From positions 8,723,501-8,787,500 of the forward strand of contig NC_016458.1 of NCBI RefSeq assembly GCF_000226115.1: 64,000 bases of DNA. The letters run 5' to 3'. This document shows, in pieces, positions 34,301 through 45,904 of this stretch; within the stretch, counting starts at the first letter, position 1, and each line of letters begins with the position of its first letter. The position numbers and the translations under genes were made by a program. The stretch is from Thermothielavioides terrestris NRRL 8126. Taxonomy: Eukaryota; Ascomycota; Sordariomycetes; Sordariales; Chaetomiaceae. The notes beneath the pieces were generated by a model that was not told the DNA's origin, made no database searches, and saw nothing but the letters and a program-made list of their open reading frames with translations.

Positions 34301-34939
34301 TCGGCTGCCCTCGGTGTAGTTGGGCTTCAGTTACTCTGACCAGATAGCGAGCGGATATCAGGATCTGCGTTGGAGATAACCGAATAAACGTTGGGTCACC
34401 CGCTGCGGTTAATGTGCAGGGGTGTTAATGAGGCCAGAACAGAGAATACACTGCTAAACGCCCTGGATCAGTGGAACCCAAGGCTTAAGGTTGTTGATGG
34501 AATGCCACTTCAGGAATCACCAGGACTCTGACTCCTACCAGTACACTCGAAAGCGAAACCAACTCCACGAGTGTTGACTGGTTTGGCGAACGGGAAAACT
34601 GGCCCGCCGAAAAAGTACACATTCTTGGGCCTTTCTTCACCTGATATCCCCTCCCCGCAGTTGCAGTGTTTTGAAATCCAAACCCTGTGCTGCAACTTTT
34701 GCAGGGTTCTGTACTGCTTAGTACTGTGTACTGTTCATTCAGTCTTTCGCACCGCTCGCAGGATTCCCCGCCCTCCAGCCGTTCTTGCCTCTTTGACGAC
34801 ACAGCCCCACTTTCCTGACCAGCAACTGGATGAAAGTCGCGACTCGACCTCCTCAGCTGAGCAACAACACAATCATCACCAACAAAGATCGCCGACGGTT
34901 GCGCTTGTCGACATTGCATCACCCGATCTACCAAAAACG
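34301..34939. other. Promoter of histone H4 variant gene
   Basis: The 3' flank of SVF1 and the 5' flank and leader of the H4 variant. No other gene supported. Confidence 0.4.
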
Positions 34940-35781
34940 ATGCCGCCGACTATTCCGCAGCGTGGCGGCCCCAGTGGCCTCAAACGCCCGGGTCTCGCGG
35001 GCAAAACTGTGTTCAATGCGGGCGCCAAGCGCCACCGGTAAGCTGTCTCAGCGAAACATCATCGGTGGCGGCATGGTTCGCTGATATGCAACCGTGCCAC
35101 AGAAAGATCATCAAAGACTGTATTCGCGGTATCACGAAGCCGGCGATCCGGTAAGGCCGACCACCTTTGTTGTCTTTTCTCTTTTCTCTTCTTGAATCCC
35201 ATTGCGTGGCCTTTGTATCCCCGGGTTACCAGTCCCAAGGATCTGTTGTATTCTGGCTCTCGACAACGTCTCCTCTGCGTTGTATGATCTCTGCCTTTTC
35301 TTGGGTACTCCTGGAATCTACTTCCGCACTTGTTTGTTCTGACCTACTTCGCATTCGATCCTCTACGTCTCTCTTTTGACCCACCCAGCGGTTAGCTAAC
35401 CATCTCAGACGTCTTGCTCGGCGCGGAGGTGTCAAACGAATCTCTGCCAGCATCTATGACGAAGCAAGACACGCCTTGAAGGCGTATTTGTCGACGGTAA
35501 GTCCCGCCCAAACCACCTTGGTACTGCTCTCCGATTCCCTTCTCACCATGCGACAGGCACTCCGAACCGCAATCACTTATACAGAGCACCGTAACGCGAA
35601 GACGGTTACGGTTCATGATGTATGTCCGCTAAATATTGAACCTTCCTCGGCAATACACTGACCAGGCTAGGTCATCTTTGCCCTCAGCCGAATCGGTAAA
35701 CCGATATACGGTTTTGACCCCGAGACATATGTCCCCCCCAAGAAAAGGCTGGGGCCTGCGGCACAGGGTGCGGACGACTGA
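34940..35781 (+). CDS. hH4v: Divergent histone H4 variant
   Basis: Five exons (34940-35037, 35103-35150, 35409-35496, 35557-35619, 35671-35781) encode 135 residues against 102 for canonical H4. The histone fold is clear: [80 protein letters not shown]. The N-terminal tail is not SGRGKGGKGLGK but [20 protein letters not shown] followed by [11 protein letters not shown]. The usual acetylatable Lys5/8/12 pattern is therefore lost, while KRHRK is kept. A C-terminal extension (after YGF) adds about 20 residues, [20 protein letters not shown]. Core substitutions include [18 protein letters not shown] for SGLIYEETRGVLKVFLEN. Neurospora has a comparable variant named hH4v. The 258-nt intron in the RRLARR region is long for this window. 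Confidence 0.92.
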
Positions 35782-35848
35782 AGTCTTTTAGGGGCTTTTC
35801 CTGTTAGCTTCTCGAGTCTTCACCAGCTGGCTATAAGTTTCCAGCCGC

Positions 35849-35881
<33 letters not shown>

Positions 35882-36487
35882 CTGTTTCTCCTGGTATTTC
35901 GGGATCTGGTCCTGGCATTTCGGGATCTGGTATGGACGGAATGATACCAAGGGTTTTCCAAGGTTTTGTTGACATGGAATGGCGCGGACTCGGGTTGTTT
36001 ATGTATCCTACAAGTTGAGGGCAACTGTATCCGGGGCAGGATCTGGACCGGACGGAGAGTTGAAGGTCTAATGGGCTTCCAAAACCTAAGCCGGTTGAGA
36101 AGTCTGGTGATCAAATTCCATTGCGAATCTCCCTACTTCGGTCCAAGACCAACGGTATCATAACCCACAGTGCTTGTTAAAAGATCGGTTCAAGAGGCGT
36201 CTTCGCGCCGACGATCACAGTGCGGCTCGGAAACACAAGTGATTCAACTCCAAAGCACCAGCGAGCCCGAGGTATCATTAAGCAAAGGTCTATGTGGTAT
36301 GGAATATCCTTGGAGAAAACAGGTCATCGACAAACGCCCTGTTCCTTGCCTTTCCAACGCCGTTCCATATCCAGGGACAACCGTAACCCCCATCCCACTC
36401 ATGGCTGGCTTGGCCAATCGTCAAAGGTTCGAGATTCCGAGGTCTATCCAAGTTCCCTCGCCAGGCCCAGGCCCACCTCTCCACCCT
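35782..36487. other. Convergent intergenic region with poly-T
   Basis: Between the H4 variant (+) and the GNAT-like gene (-). It contains a 31-base T run (35851-35881) just downstream of the H4 variant stop. No coding region supported. Confidence 0.4.
35851..35881 (+). repeat. Poly(T) tract
   Basis: Thirty-one consecutive T residues, about 70 bp after the H4 variant stop codon. It is a simple homopolymer and may lie in the 3' UTR or act near the 3' end. Confidence 0.95.
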
Positions 36488-37354
36488 TCACCGTTTCCTC
36501 CCGTCCCACTCAGCCAGCACCGACTCTAGCGCCCTCGCCGCTCGCATCTCCTTCCTCCTGAAAGGCTTGTTGAACCGCTCCGGCAGCACCCTGACGCTGT
36601 TGGCGTGCTCCTGCGCGAACCCGACCTCGGCGTCCTTGCCGCACCGCTCGCGCGTCACGCGCACGGCTTCCCGGAGCATGTCGCCGCCCACGCCCTTCCC
36701 GCGGTACCGCAACTTCGTCGTCCACGCGCGGATCACGCCCTTGCCGCCCTTGAGGCTGTTCTGCCGGCTGTGCGCCTTGCGCCGGCCGCCGCCGCTGCCG
36801 CCGCCCTCCGAGGAGGACGGCCGTTCCAGGCGGAGCACGAGCGCCCCGATTATGTCCTTGCCGAAGCGCGTGCCTATCACCAGGTCCTCCTGCCCGCCGG
36901 CAGATGCGGGCGCAGAGCCCGGTGGCGTGAGGAAATCCCACGTGATACGCTCCGCCGCCTGCAGGTAGCCCGACGTGAGGAAGCGGATTCCGATGAGGTA
37001 CGTCATGGTGACCCCGCTTGCGAGCATCATTGTTGTGCCGAGTTCGTTGGACATGTTTTGCGTCCGGGCAAAGTGGTAGACGACCGCGAGGACGGCAAGC
37101 AGGCCGGCGAGGGGTAGAGGGTGGAAGATGAGGTAAAAGGAGGCTTGTTGGCGCTGCTGGGCGATGCTGTCGGCAATGAGCTTAAGCGCAGCGGCCTTGT
37201 CGGCGCGGTCGGTCAGTATTTCGAGGGAGAGTGGCGGAAGGTCGCCATCAAGAGCACCCTGGGCAGGGCGGGCCGCGTGCGGAGATGGCGACACAGGCGG
37301 GAGTGTTTGCGATGAATGTGGCTCAAGAGCCGGCGTAGAGACAGTGGAGGACAT
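36488..37354 (-). CDS. Membrane-anchored GNAT-like acetyltransferase (putative)
   Basis: A single exon of 288 residues, using the ATG at 37354; upstream codons in this frame have no ATG. After a Ser/Pro-rich N-terminus and a helix (DRADKAAALKLIADSIAQQR) come two hydrophobic segments, about 70-95 (ASFYLIFHPLPLAGLLAVLA) and 105-130. The soluble part contains VIGTRFGKDIIGALVLRLER, a Gly/Ser/Arg linker, and then AWTTKLRYRGKGVGGDMLRE. The last resembles the acetyl-CoA-binding R/Q-x-x-G-x-G/A motif of GNATs (RGKGVG). The end is basic. This is a NAT8-like layout of a membrane hairpin followed by an acetyltransferase domain. Substrate unknown; the GNAT assignment rests mainly on that motif. Confidence 0.7.
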   Translation of the reverse strand: MSSTVSTPALEPHSSQTLPPVSPSPHAARPAQGALDGDLPPLSLEILTDRADKAAALKLIADSIAQQRQQASFYLIFHPLPLAGLLAVLAVVYHFARTQNMSNELGTTMMLASGVTMTYLIGIRFLTSGYLQAAERITWDFLTPPGSAPASAGGQEDLVIGTRFGKDIIGALVLRLERPSSSEGGGSGGGRRKAHSRQNSLKGGKGVIRAWTTKLRYRGKGVGGDMLREAVRVTRERCGKDAEVGFAQEHANSVRVLPERFNKPFRRKEMRAARALESVLAEWDGRKR

Positions 37355-39376
37355 GGCTGAGTGTGGCAGCACGAGATTCGCGCGCAAGAATGTTAAAAAA
37401 GCTGCCCGAAGATGTGGTCAACACAAGTTTTGAGCTTGTTGTTCCGATGTAACGGTGGGATGGGACAGGTTTTAGGGAGCTCTTGACGCGCTCTTCTTCT
37501 TGCCCAGGTGCATGCTCTTGAACAAACAAAACAGTTGATGTTGTAGAAGCCAAGGCCTGGTTCAGTCGGTTCGAATTGTGTGGAGGTATGTTTTGGTGTA
37601 GGTTCACAAGTGCATTCACTCAGGCCGCGAAAAGGGGGCCGACCGATGCAGGAAGCAATGGTTTACTTACCGGTGCTAGTTTTCAGGCCGGGTACCGCAT
37701 TGATTCTGCTAACAATGTTGTTCCGTTTCCAGGCGCTCAAATTGAGCTCGGTAACGGCACCCACGTGCGGCGAGTTCTCCATGTCACAGGTCGGGGCGTG
37801 GGGATCTCGGTCGAAAAGTTGGGCGCATCCAAAAAAGATAGACCAACAAAATTGGCAGTCAGCCACGACTGACAAGGGTCCAGTACCGCGGCCGTGGATC
37901 TGGCCTTCAACCATCCCAGTGAACAATACGCAATATCATTGCTGGGTGAAGTGTGAGCCGCAGCTGTGTTGAGAGTAATTAAGGGGCAAACTGATTCTCG
38001 TGGGGTTGGGCATTTTTACCTACATCTGAGCAACGGCCTCCTAGAATCGTTCAGGAGATAAGCACATTGGCCTGGAAGATGACGACAGGCCGTCCGTGAC
38101 CCTGCACTTCTTGACCATCCGTCCGCCACCTCCAATAGATAGGAGCCGTTGCAGATCCTAGTTATTTATCTCTGGCCACGCCTCTTCCCCTCGCCCCGAT
38201 TTGAGAGGGCAAGCCATCTTGAACTGCGGGGTTCCGCGTCAATGGGCGGTTTGCGCTTGCGAATCCAAGGATGGCTTGATAAGGTCGGTATGGATTGAAT
38301 GGTTGGAGACCAATTGGATCGCCTTCATGGACTGGTTTAGCTTCTTCGCACCACCTCAGCTGCCCCCACCAAGGTCGCAGGCCCCTCACCCTGAAACGGC
38401 CCAGAACCAGTCGCAGGGGAATGACGAACCCCCTGGCGGGTCCCAGATCCCTTGATCAGCAGCACAGCGCCGCGCGCTGGCGGGAAGGAGAGGGCTGAAA
38501 GGAAGAGGGACGAAAGTCGAAAGACAGGCGAAGGACAGGCAATAAACTGTGACATTGAAACGAAGGCCGATGCGAGACGGGAACGAAAGTCGCCAGCCTT
38601 TCCCAATGTGGACTAACTTCATACAGCAGTTAACGTTAGACACCGTGCAGTCGACTAGTGTAGTGTAGCACGTTCAGACAGCGGGGTAGCATCCAGGACG
38701 AAACAAACCTGTGGCAAGCGTTGGCTTGACTGGCTGACACTAAAACGCGATATACGTAGGCTCACGCAATGCAAAACAACTGCGTTTCACAGCAAGCATT
38801 CTGGATAGGTACCTTTCCGAGCTTGTGGATGTCCCCGTTCGATGGCGTGTAACTCAGGTACTGTGAACGCATCGGCAACGCACGGAGGTCGAGTGGAGAA
38901 GAGTTCGCGTGGGATGGCCCTCACCCACGAACCTAACAGCAAGCTCTGCTCAGGCAAAACAGGAGGGTGAGGTCCAAGGTACCTCAGTCACTCCTCTGAG
39001 GTAGCTGACTTGGCGGCGCCCGATGTACTCAACGACCTGCTGCTTGACTTCCACGGACTTTGGTAAGCGTAGCCTGAAGACGTGGCGTGACACGGTGAGG
39101 AACAAAAGCTAACGGCAGCACGTTCGGGCTGTCTTGGAATCCTAACGACGGAGAAAACGGAGATGCCACAGCGACATGCTTACTTAAGCGGCATTCGCCC
39201 CGAAAGGTTCCGCTAACCACACCCAACCCGAAGGATTCCGACACCCAACGGCCACGATCCAGCTGATTCATCTGGCACAGCCTGCCATCCACGACACTTC
39301 CCGGACCTGATTTTCTTCGCCAGTTGGCCAGGCCTTAGGAAACCGAAATTCTTCACTGTCAGATGATGGCAGATCC

Positions 39377-39389
39377 CGGACAAACTCGG
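39377..39389 (+). promoter_or_regulatory. CGG-N7-CGG element (AIM-like) upstream of alternative oxidase
   Basis: The sequence CGGACAAACTCGG lies 195-207 bp upstream of the start codon. In Neurospora the alternative oxidase induction motif is two CGG triplets 7 bp apart, bound by the zinc-cluster pair AOD2/AOD5 when the cytochrome chain is blocked. The spacing matches exactly. Occupancy here is inferred. Confidence 0.6.
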
Positions 39390-39462
39390 CCTGAGGCTCC
39401 TCCTCGTCTTCCTGCCTTTTCCTATTGCTTGCAACAATCTCCTGCGATGTAGCCGTCTGGAG

Positions 39463-39470
39463 TATAAATA
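39463..39470 (+). promoter_or_regulatory. TATA box of alternative oxidase gene
   Basis: TATAAATA, 114-121 bp upstream of the start codon and about 75 bp after the CGG-N7-CGG element. Confidence 0.6.
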
Positions 39471-39583
39471 ATGGCTTGTAGCCGCTCTGCAGCTCGCAGG
39501 ACCTTGCCAGTGCCGTGTTCGTATATTCCAGGCAAATCATAATCCATCAAAACATCAGTTCTCCGTTCTTTGGTGCCTTTCCA

Positions 39584-40843
39584 ATGATTGCACTCGAAGC
39601 GAGCAAGAAGGTCTGCTCCGTCTCGCCAAAACAAGCCGCACAGCTCGGCCGGGCTTTGACGCCCTTCTTCTGCCAAGGCCATACCCTTGGTCTGGCCTAC
39701 CCTGCAACACTCCGGATTGCTGCAGCGGCTCACCAGTCTTCGTTCTCCCGACCGCCAGCCGCACGAGCTTTCTCCACGACAAGCGTCAGGGAACTGCGTG
39801 ATGTCTTCCCAGCCAAGGACACGCCGTTTATCCGCAAGACCCCGCCAGCATGGCCGCATCCTGGCTACAGCGAGGAGGAGATGCTGGCGGTCACTCCCGC
39901 GCATCGCGAGCCCAAGACCATAGGCGACTGGGTGGCATGGAAGCTAGTTCGGCTCGCTCGGTGAGTGGGCGCACCCCGAACTCTGCATCATGGGATCTTG
40001 GATCGCAGAGCACGGCTAACGGCAGTCTCAGATGGGCGACCGACCTTGCCACTGGCATTGGACGGGAGCAGCAAGTCGACATGAAGAACCCAACTACTGC
40101 GGTGGCTGCTGAGAAACCCCTGACCGAGGCGCAATGGGTACGAGCTCCCCTGGGAAGCTGGGCTGTCAAACCGCCCCTTCGAATCCGTCTTTGAGTGGCG
40201 CTAACTAACGTGTTTTCGGCAGCTCGTGAGAATCATTTTCTTGGAGTCGATTGCAGGCGTCCCGGGAATGGTGGGCGGAATGCTCCGCCACCTGCACTCC
40301 CTCAGGCGGCTCAAGAGGGACAACGGCTGGATCGAGACGCTCCTTGAGGAGTCGTACAACGAGAGGATGCATTTGCTGGTCTTCACGCGCATGGCGGAAC
40401 CGGGATGGTTCATGAAGACCATGATCCTCGGGGCGCAAGGCGTGTTCTTCAACGCCATGTTCCTCAGCTACCTGATCTCTCCCAAGATCTGCCACAGGTT
40501 CGTGGGTTACTTGGAAGAGGAGGCGGTCCACACCTACACGCGCCTGCTCAAGGAGATCGAGAACGGCGACTTGCCGAAGTGGTCCAATCCAAAGTTCGAG
40601 GTCCCCGAGATCGCGGCCACCTATTGGAGGATGCCCGAAGGAAAGCGCACCATGCGTGACCTTATCCTCTATGTCAGGGCCGACGAAGCGGTACACCGTG
40701 GCGTCAACCACACCCTGGGCAATCTCAATCAGGTCGAGGACCCCAACCCGTTTGTGAGCGAGTATAAGGCCGGCGCAGAGCACAACAAGCCCAACGCAGC
40801 TTTGAAGCCGACCGGATACGAACGGGCGGAGGTCATTGGCTGA
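39584..40843 (+). CDS. aod-1: Alternative oxidase, mitochondrial
   Basis: Exons 39584-39960, 40032-40137 and 40223-40843 encode 367 residues, close to the length of Neurospora AOD-1. Introns of 71 and 85 nt keep frame; the second has a CTAACTAAC branch. An Arg/Ala/Ser-rich presequence (to about residue 70, ...[15 protein letters not shown]) targets mitochondria. The enzyme is a non-proton-pumping ubiquinol oxidase of the inner membrane that bypasses complexes III and IV. The di-iron ligands are visible: E169 in [12 protein letters not shown]208 and H211 in NERMH, a Glu in [11 protein letters not shown] (about 258-261), and E316/H319 in [12 protein letters not shown]. The upstream CGG-N7-CGG site suggests induction by respiratory block. 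Confidence 0.97.
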
Positions 40844-42778
40844 GACTGTCCCTTGGGAACATCAATTTTTCTGTGTTTGGGAGTTCTTTGGGCAACTGTT
40901 CATGATCTGGTGGTAACGGCGTTCTTGGGTTGCTGGGACAGGGAGATTTCCTGACGAGGCTGGGCCGTGAAAACGAGATACCCTCTCCTCTCCCCGTGCA
41001 GGTAGACTTAGACATAGACGTTCAGTTGGGCAGCCAACCCTGCCCCTTCAGCGGCTCAGCATAGAATAGACAGTTTCTTGACGCGCCGAGCACCCCTCTA
41101 CTTCCGCGCAGAGAGAATGCAGACCGAGAAGCACATGGTCAAGTATGAAGGCTTCTATTCGTACTTTTTTTTTTCTCCTTCTTTTCTCTCTTTCTGTAAA
41201 AAGCAATGTGTCACTGCTTTGCGACAGAGCCACGCAAGTACTTGGGATGCAAAGAGCGCCTCCAGCACAACTCCATTATATCCCGCACAAAGGGTGACTG
41301 AGCCTAAGGTGTCTCTGGTCCCTCTGCTTCATCTTGTCCCATCAAGCTGCAGACATGATGGCCGATCCCCTGCTGATGAAGCGGTTGCTGTCCAAGAGGT
41401 TGCTTCCGCCATTACTATTCCAAACTTGGAAGGATGTGCGGCCACGTTTTTGTTCTCACGAGTTACAGGTCTTATGGCCGTCTGGGAGATTGGGTAGGTG
41501 TCGAAGGTCTCGTACCTTATGGAAAGGTAGGTGGCTACCTCGGTAGCATACTCAGGTGAACCGGAGCCTGCGTACACCCAAGAACCTCCAAGGTTGCTAT
41601 TGGACACCAGCGGCCATCGCCAACCTCCTCGTCAAATTGACTCCGTCAAGTTGGGCTCGGAGCTGGTCCGAGGACGGATCAACAACACCTGGCGGTCAAG
41701 GGCATCGCCTCGCTGCGCAGAGACACGAAGGTCGGCCACTCCCTGAACTGTGCGGGACACAGTACGTCGGTACCTACCTATGTAAGGTCGTTATTCCGTA
41801 CAAACTTGCGATGCCGGTCCAGCCTCACTGCAACCCCAGTGCAATACGACAGATGACTGTCTTTGGTGTTGAACTGATCCCTGCATCAAGGAGGCGCTTG
41901 GCTTCCCCGGTTGCAGCAGTCCGGCCCACCTTTGCAGGTCGACTTTGCCTGGACAGCACAAGCCGGGCGCTTGTCAAAAATTACCTAGGAAGGCAGTTAG
42001 ACGGCTGGAATGCTGGCAATGCAGCACATAATGTGTGCACGGACTACTGTGGTAGACTAGGTGCACAGTTGGCCGCGCGCAGCCCGGTACCTTACCTGAG
42101 GTTTAGCAGGAGAAAGCCAAGCTGGTAGACAAGGGCGAACCTTTCCTTCTCTAGTACCTGCTGTAAGCTTGGAAGCACAAAGACTCCTCGCAAACCGACT
42201 TGGAGGTGTGATGAGAGAACGTAGGCGGTAACTTACCGGAATACTGTACATTATGCCTTTAAGGTTTAACTTACCGCCTGTGGAGGCAGCGGGGATCGAA
42301 CGTGATTCGCTACCCAGCCGCTTTCCACGTGCTTGGACCACTGAAAGAACCACTCACTCAAACGAGCAGGACCCCTCTGCTCCTGCCCATTGCTGCCCGC
42401 CCCGCTCTCCCGCCCATCCCTTGCCCAAGCCGTTCCCCATCCAGCCCTTTGCGGGAGGGCAAGACAAGGGCGGTTCCCAAATCATTGCAAGATCTCACCT
42501 ACACCACCACTTCACCGTTTACTCGCGGAAGGGCTCGGGCAAAAGCTATAACATTTCCTCGTCAGCCTTTTTTTTTTTTCGCATTTTAGTGGGGAAGAGC
42601 TGCCGGCAAAGCACATCGCAGCACACGACACGCAGCCGGCCCGGATCCGAGGCGAGTCGCGAGCACAGCCTCGCAGCACTGCCCCAAAGGTGCGAGTCTG
42701 CCTCGTCTCGCTGCTAAAGACGGCAACACCACGTATCCCCTCGCCTGCCCGATCAAGCGAACCGGCTCCGGGCGATCC
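40844..42778. other. Intergenic, CRZ1 promoter at right end
   Basis: About 1.9 kb with no supportable gene. It includes TACCTACCTATG-type spacer motifs near 41770 and a T12-like run near 42570. The CRZ1 leader is probably several hundred bases long. Confidence 0.4.
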
Positions 42779-45123
42779 ATGGACCAACAGCATGCGCAGG
42801 TGCGCGGGCGCTCGCCGTCGGCCACGTCTTCCGGCGGAGGTATAAGGAATGCGCACTCGCCTTCACCCGCTCGCTTCCCTAATCCGAATGGAGCTGGGAG
42901 CTCATCCGTCGGTCTCGGTGTCGGCCTTGTCGACCCTTCCGTCCAGCAGTTCCCCGTGACGCAGCCCGACTTTGCGCCTTACGAGGCGAACGCCGTCGGC
43001 TTCCTTAGCAACCAGCAATCTGCGCCACAGCCGTTCTCCCAGCCCGGCGCTGCAGACCCCTCCACCGTCCCTGCCTTCGAGTTGACCCAAGATTTTGCCG
43101 ACGGTGTCGAGGCGCACCCCTCCCCCTTCGGCGCCCAAACCCCGGCCAGTTTCCCGCCACAGTCGCAACAACAGCAACAAGCAGGTCTGCCTGCCCCGTC
43201 CTTCGGCGACGCCGACTTCACCATCTTCCCGCCCTCGTCAGGCGAACCGCAGTTCAACACCCCGTTGTTTGCTGGCGAGAGCCAGCCGCAACTCTCCGCC
43301 GTCGAATCAACCATGATGGCGCAAGCAAACCACAACCCGACCCCTCCTCACCTTCTCAACCCGGACGCGCATCAACCCGGCTCCGCGAACCACTCCCCAC
43401 GCTTTAATCAGCACCAGTTCTCCCCCCCACCGGGACGGCACTCGAGGAATGTATCCCTCGGTCCGGAGGCGGCCCTCTTGCCGGGCCAGATAGACTGGAC
43501 CCACGCCGGACCTCAGTTTCAAGGACACAGACGCACCGCCTCGGAGTACTCAGACGTCTCCTCGGCTGCTCCTTCGCCCAACCTTGTCAGCTCAGACAAC
43601 TTCGACCACCTCGATCCGAGCCACTCTCCCATGCAGCGGCCGCATGACGCCGCGCTCTTCCAAGAGCTGCACGGAATCGGGAGCTTCAGCATCTCGGATA
43701 CCGCCGCGCGTAGTCCCAGCCATGGAGCGCGGAGTCCATCCCACAGCCCGGCCATCTCGCCCCGTCTCCTACCGCAGCAGCCGCCCGAAATGGGCCAGCA
43801 GGGCAACTTCTTGCTCGCGACCCAGAATAATAACTTCGGCACGTCGTCATACCTACAGGGCCCCCAGGAGGCGTTCCCCCAGCTTCCCCAGGAAACCCCC
43901 GACCAGCCTCAGGGAACAGCGATGCCGGCCCCGCCCTCCATCAACATTGACTTTGCGCCGACTTCCACCAAGAGTGGCTTCGAGCAACCAAAGAGTCTCG
44001 ATGTGGATTCGTTGAGCCCACCAGAACGAGGTATGCAAGCTACTCATGTCGGTTGATTGAAGGCTTCACGCGTGAGAGACTGACGCCGTCGCCGCCAGGC
44101 CGCCCTAGGATATCACGACCCCGTGCTGTGACCGATCCTTACAACAGCAGCGGCGTGCTCCTCAACGTCCACCGCAGCGCTTCTGCCTCCGGGGGACTCT
44201 CGCCAGACTCTGCCGCCAGCGCTCGGTCAGATTCGTCCCGCTCTCTCTCACCTCTTGACCGCGCAAGCAGCACTGCCTCGGCGGCCAGGAGACGCCAGTC
44301 CACGTCAGCGGTTCCCAACAACGTTATGGCCCTTCGCCTCGCTGATCCCGATTACAACGGGGGCGGCGCTGCGGGCGAGGGCGGAAGTGGTGGCGCGAAG
44401 CGCGTGCAAAAACACCCGGCGACCTTTCAGTGTACCTTGTGTCCGAAGCGCTTCACGCGAGCATACAACTTGCGATCGCATCTCCGGACCCATACCGACG
44501 AGAGACCGTTTGTCTGCACCGTGTGCGGCAAGGCGTTTGCTCGCCAACATGACCGCAAACGGCACGAGAGCCTCCATTCGGGCGAAAAGAAGTTCGTTTG
44601 CAAGGGAGACTTGAAGAACGGCGGACAGTGGGGCTGCGGCCGGCGGTTCGCCCGCGCGGATGCGCTTGGCCGTCACTTCCGGTCCGAGGCGGGCCGCATC
44701 TGCATCAAACCGCTGCTCGACGAGGAAATAGCAGACCGGATGAGGCAGTGGGATGAGGACCGGAGGCAGCAGGCCCAGCAAGCCATGGCTCAAGGCATGG
44801 TCATGCAGCCTCCGGGCATGATGATGGCACCGGGCGTGGACCCGAACACCGGGTATCCGGTGGATGCCAGCGGCAATTATACGCTGCCGCAGGCGCTGCT
44901 GGCGCAGTATCCTGCCCTTGCGCAGATGAATTGGTCGGCGGCTGACATGGGCGGAAGCGGCATCGAAGACGACCTAAGCGGCAGGAGTAGTTTCGACGCT
45001 AGTGACTACGACGACGCCGACGAAGGCGGCTATGTCAGCGGGCCCGGCACCGGATTTGGGCCGGGCGGGATGCAGGAAAATTTCGGCGAGATGGGCTACG
45101 CCAGCGACTATGGCGGGCGCTGA
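42779..45123 (+). CDS. CRZ1: CRZ1-like calcineurin-responsive C2H2 zinc-finger factor
   Basis: Exons 42779-44030 and 44099-45123 encode 758 residues. The 68-nt intron (GTATGC donor, CTGAC branch, CCAG acceptor) turns PPER into [15 protein letters not shown]. The first 500 residues are Ser/Pro/Gln-rich and include many SP/SPS sites. PSINID at 386-391 resembles the PxIxIT calcineurin-docking motif. Two classical C2H2 fingers follow (about 528-550 [10 protein letters not shown]...HLRTH and 556-578 [10 protein letters not shown]...HESLH), then a third, atypical one ([20 protein letters not shown]...HFRSE). This finger set is typical of Crz1/CrzA. The tail is Met/Gln-rich and acidic. Calcineurin dephosphorylates Crz1 upon Ca rise and sends it to the nucleus to drive ion-stress genes. 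That regulation is inferred. Confidence 0.92.
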
Positions 45124-45904
45124 TTCCCTTCTTTCACCTGCCCTCTCCTCCGGCTTTTTTGTTCCCCTCCGTTCCTGGGCTCGGAACTTGTGGCAACCGG
45201 GTTCTCCAAGTTATTTCCTCGTTATGAGCGGATTTTTTACCCGTTTTCTAAACGGACGGTATCCTAAGCGTCATATTTTCTTCCCCTTCGTCTATACCTA
45301 CTTCTTCTTTGGGCTCTGCTTGTGTCCTGTCAGCGGCTGTTATGGTTGCTTCTTGGGACGGTCGGGTACTGATGACATTCATGATCGGTCGGGATCCGTG
45401 TTTTCCTTCGACGTTAGATGGGAGGTCACTTCGGAGGCGGCACACAGGCGGCCCGGTATTGCTGTTTGGATGATCTTTTATGTAGACTGGGTAACCACTG
45501 CTTTATATAGACGCGCGGCCCTGCTTGCTCTTCCCATCTTACATTGCGGGCTGAGCCTTTCACTGATGATGATGATTACCATAGCAGTGTAGCAGTGCTG
45601 CCATTAGTAATTCACTGGTGCCCCACGGGTTTCTCTGCCGAATGTGTCCCAGTTAGTGTACATTGCGCTAGCCAACCTCGGAAGAACGTTATCTTCGAGA
45701 TGCCGTGCTGAGCCGGGACCTGCACTCGATGACGATTTCTAACCACCAGAGAGACCTACATAAATACGATACGGTAGATGCCTAGATCTTCATCACACTT
45801 CGAACTCGCGTAGCATTCGCCGTTGTACACGAGCTGCAGTCTCAATCAACCTTGGTAACCCTCTCCTCAAGTCGCCCCAATCCACGAAACCCCGCCCCCT
45901 CATC
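45124..45904. other. Intergenic
   Basis: Probable CRZ1 3' UTR (C/T-rich) and the promoter of the reductase gene. No coding region supported. Confidence 0.4.

Larger units (their letters stand above)
37355..39583. other. Intergenic, alternative oxidase promoter at right end
   Basis: About 2.2 kb with no supportable gene. The last 300 bp hold a CGG-N7-CGG motif and a TATA box that belong to the alternative oxidase gene (listed separately). Confidence 0.4.

Noticed and set aside
42280..42320. tRNA-like GATCGAACGTGATTC sequence
   Set aside because: It resembles a T-loop on the minus strand, but the T-stem does not pair and no A box or cloverleaf can be built upstream.
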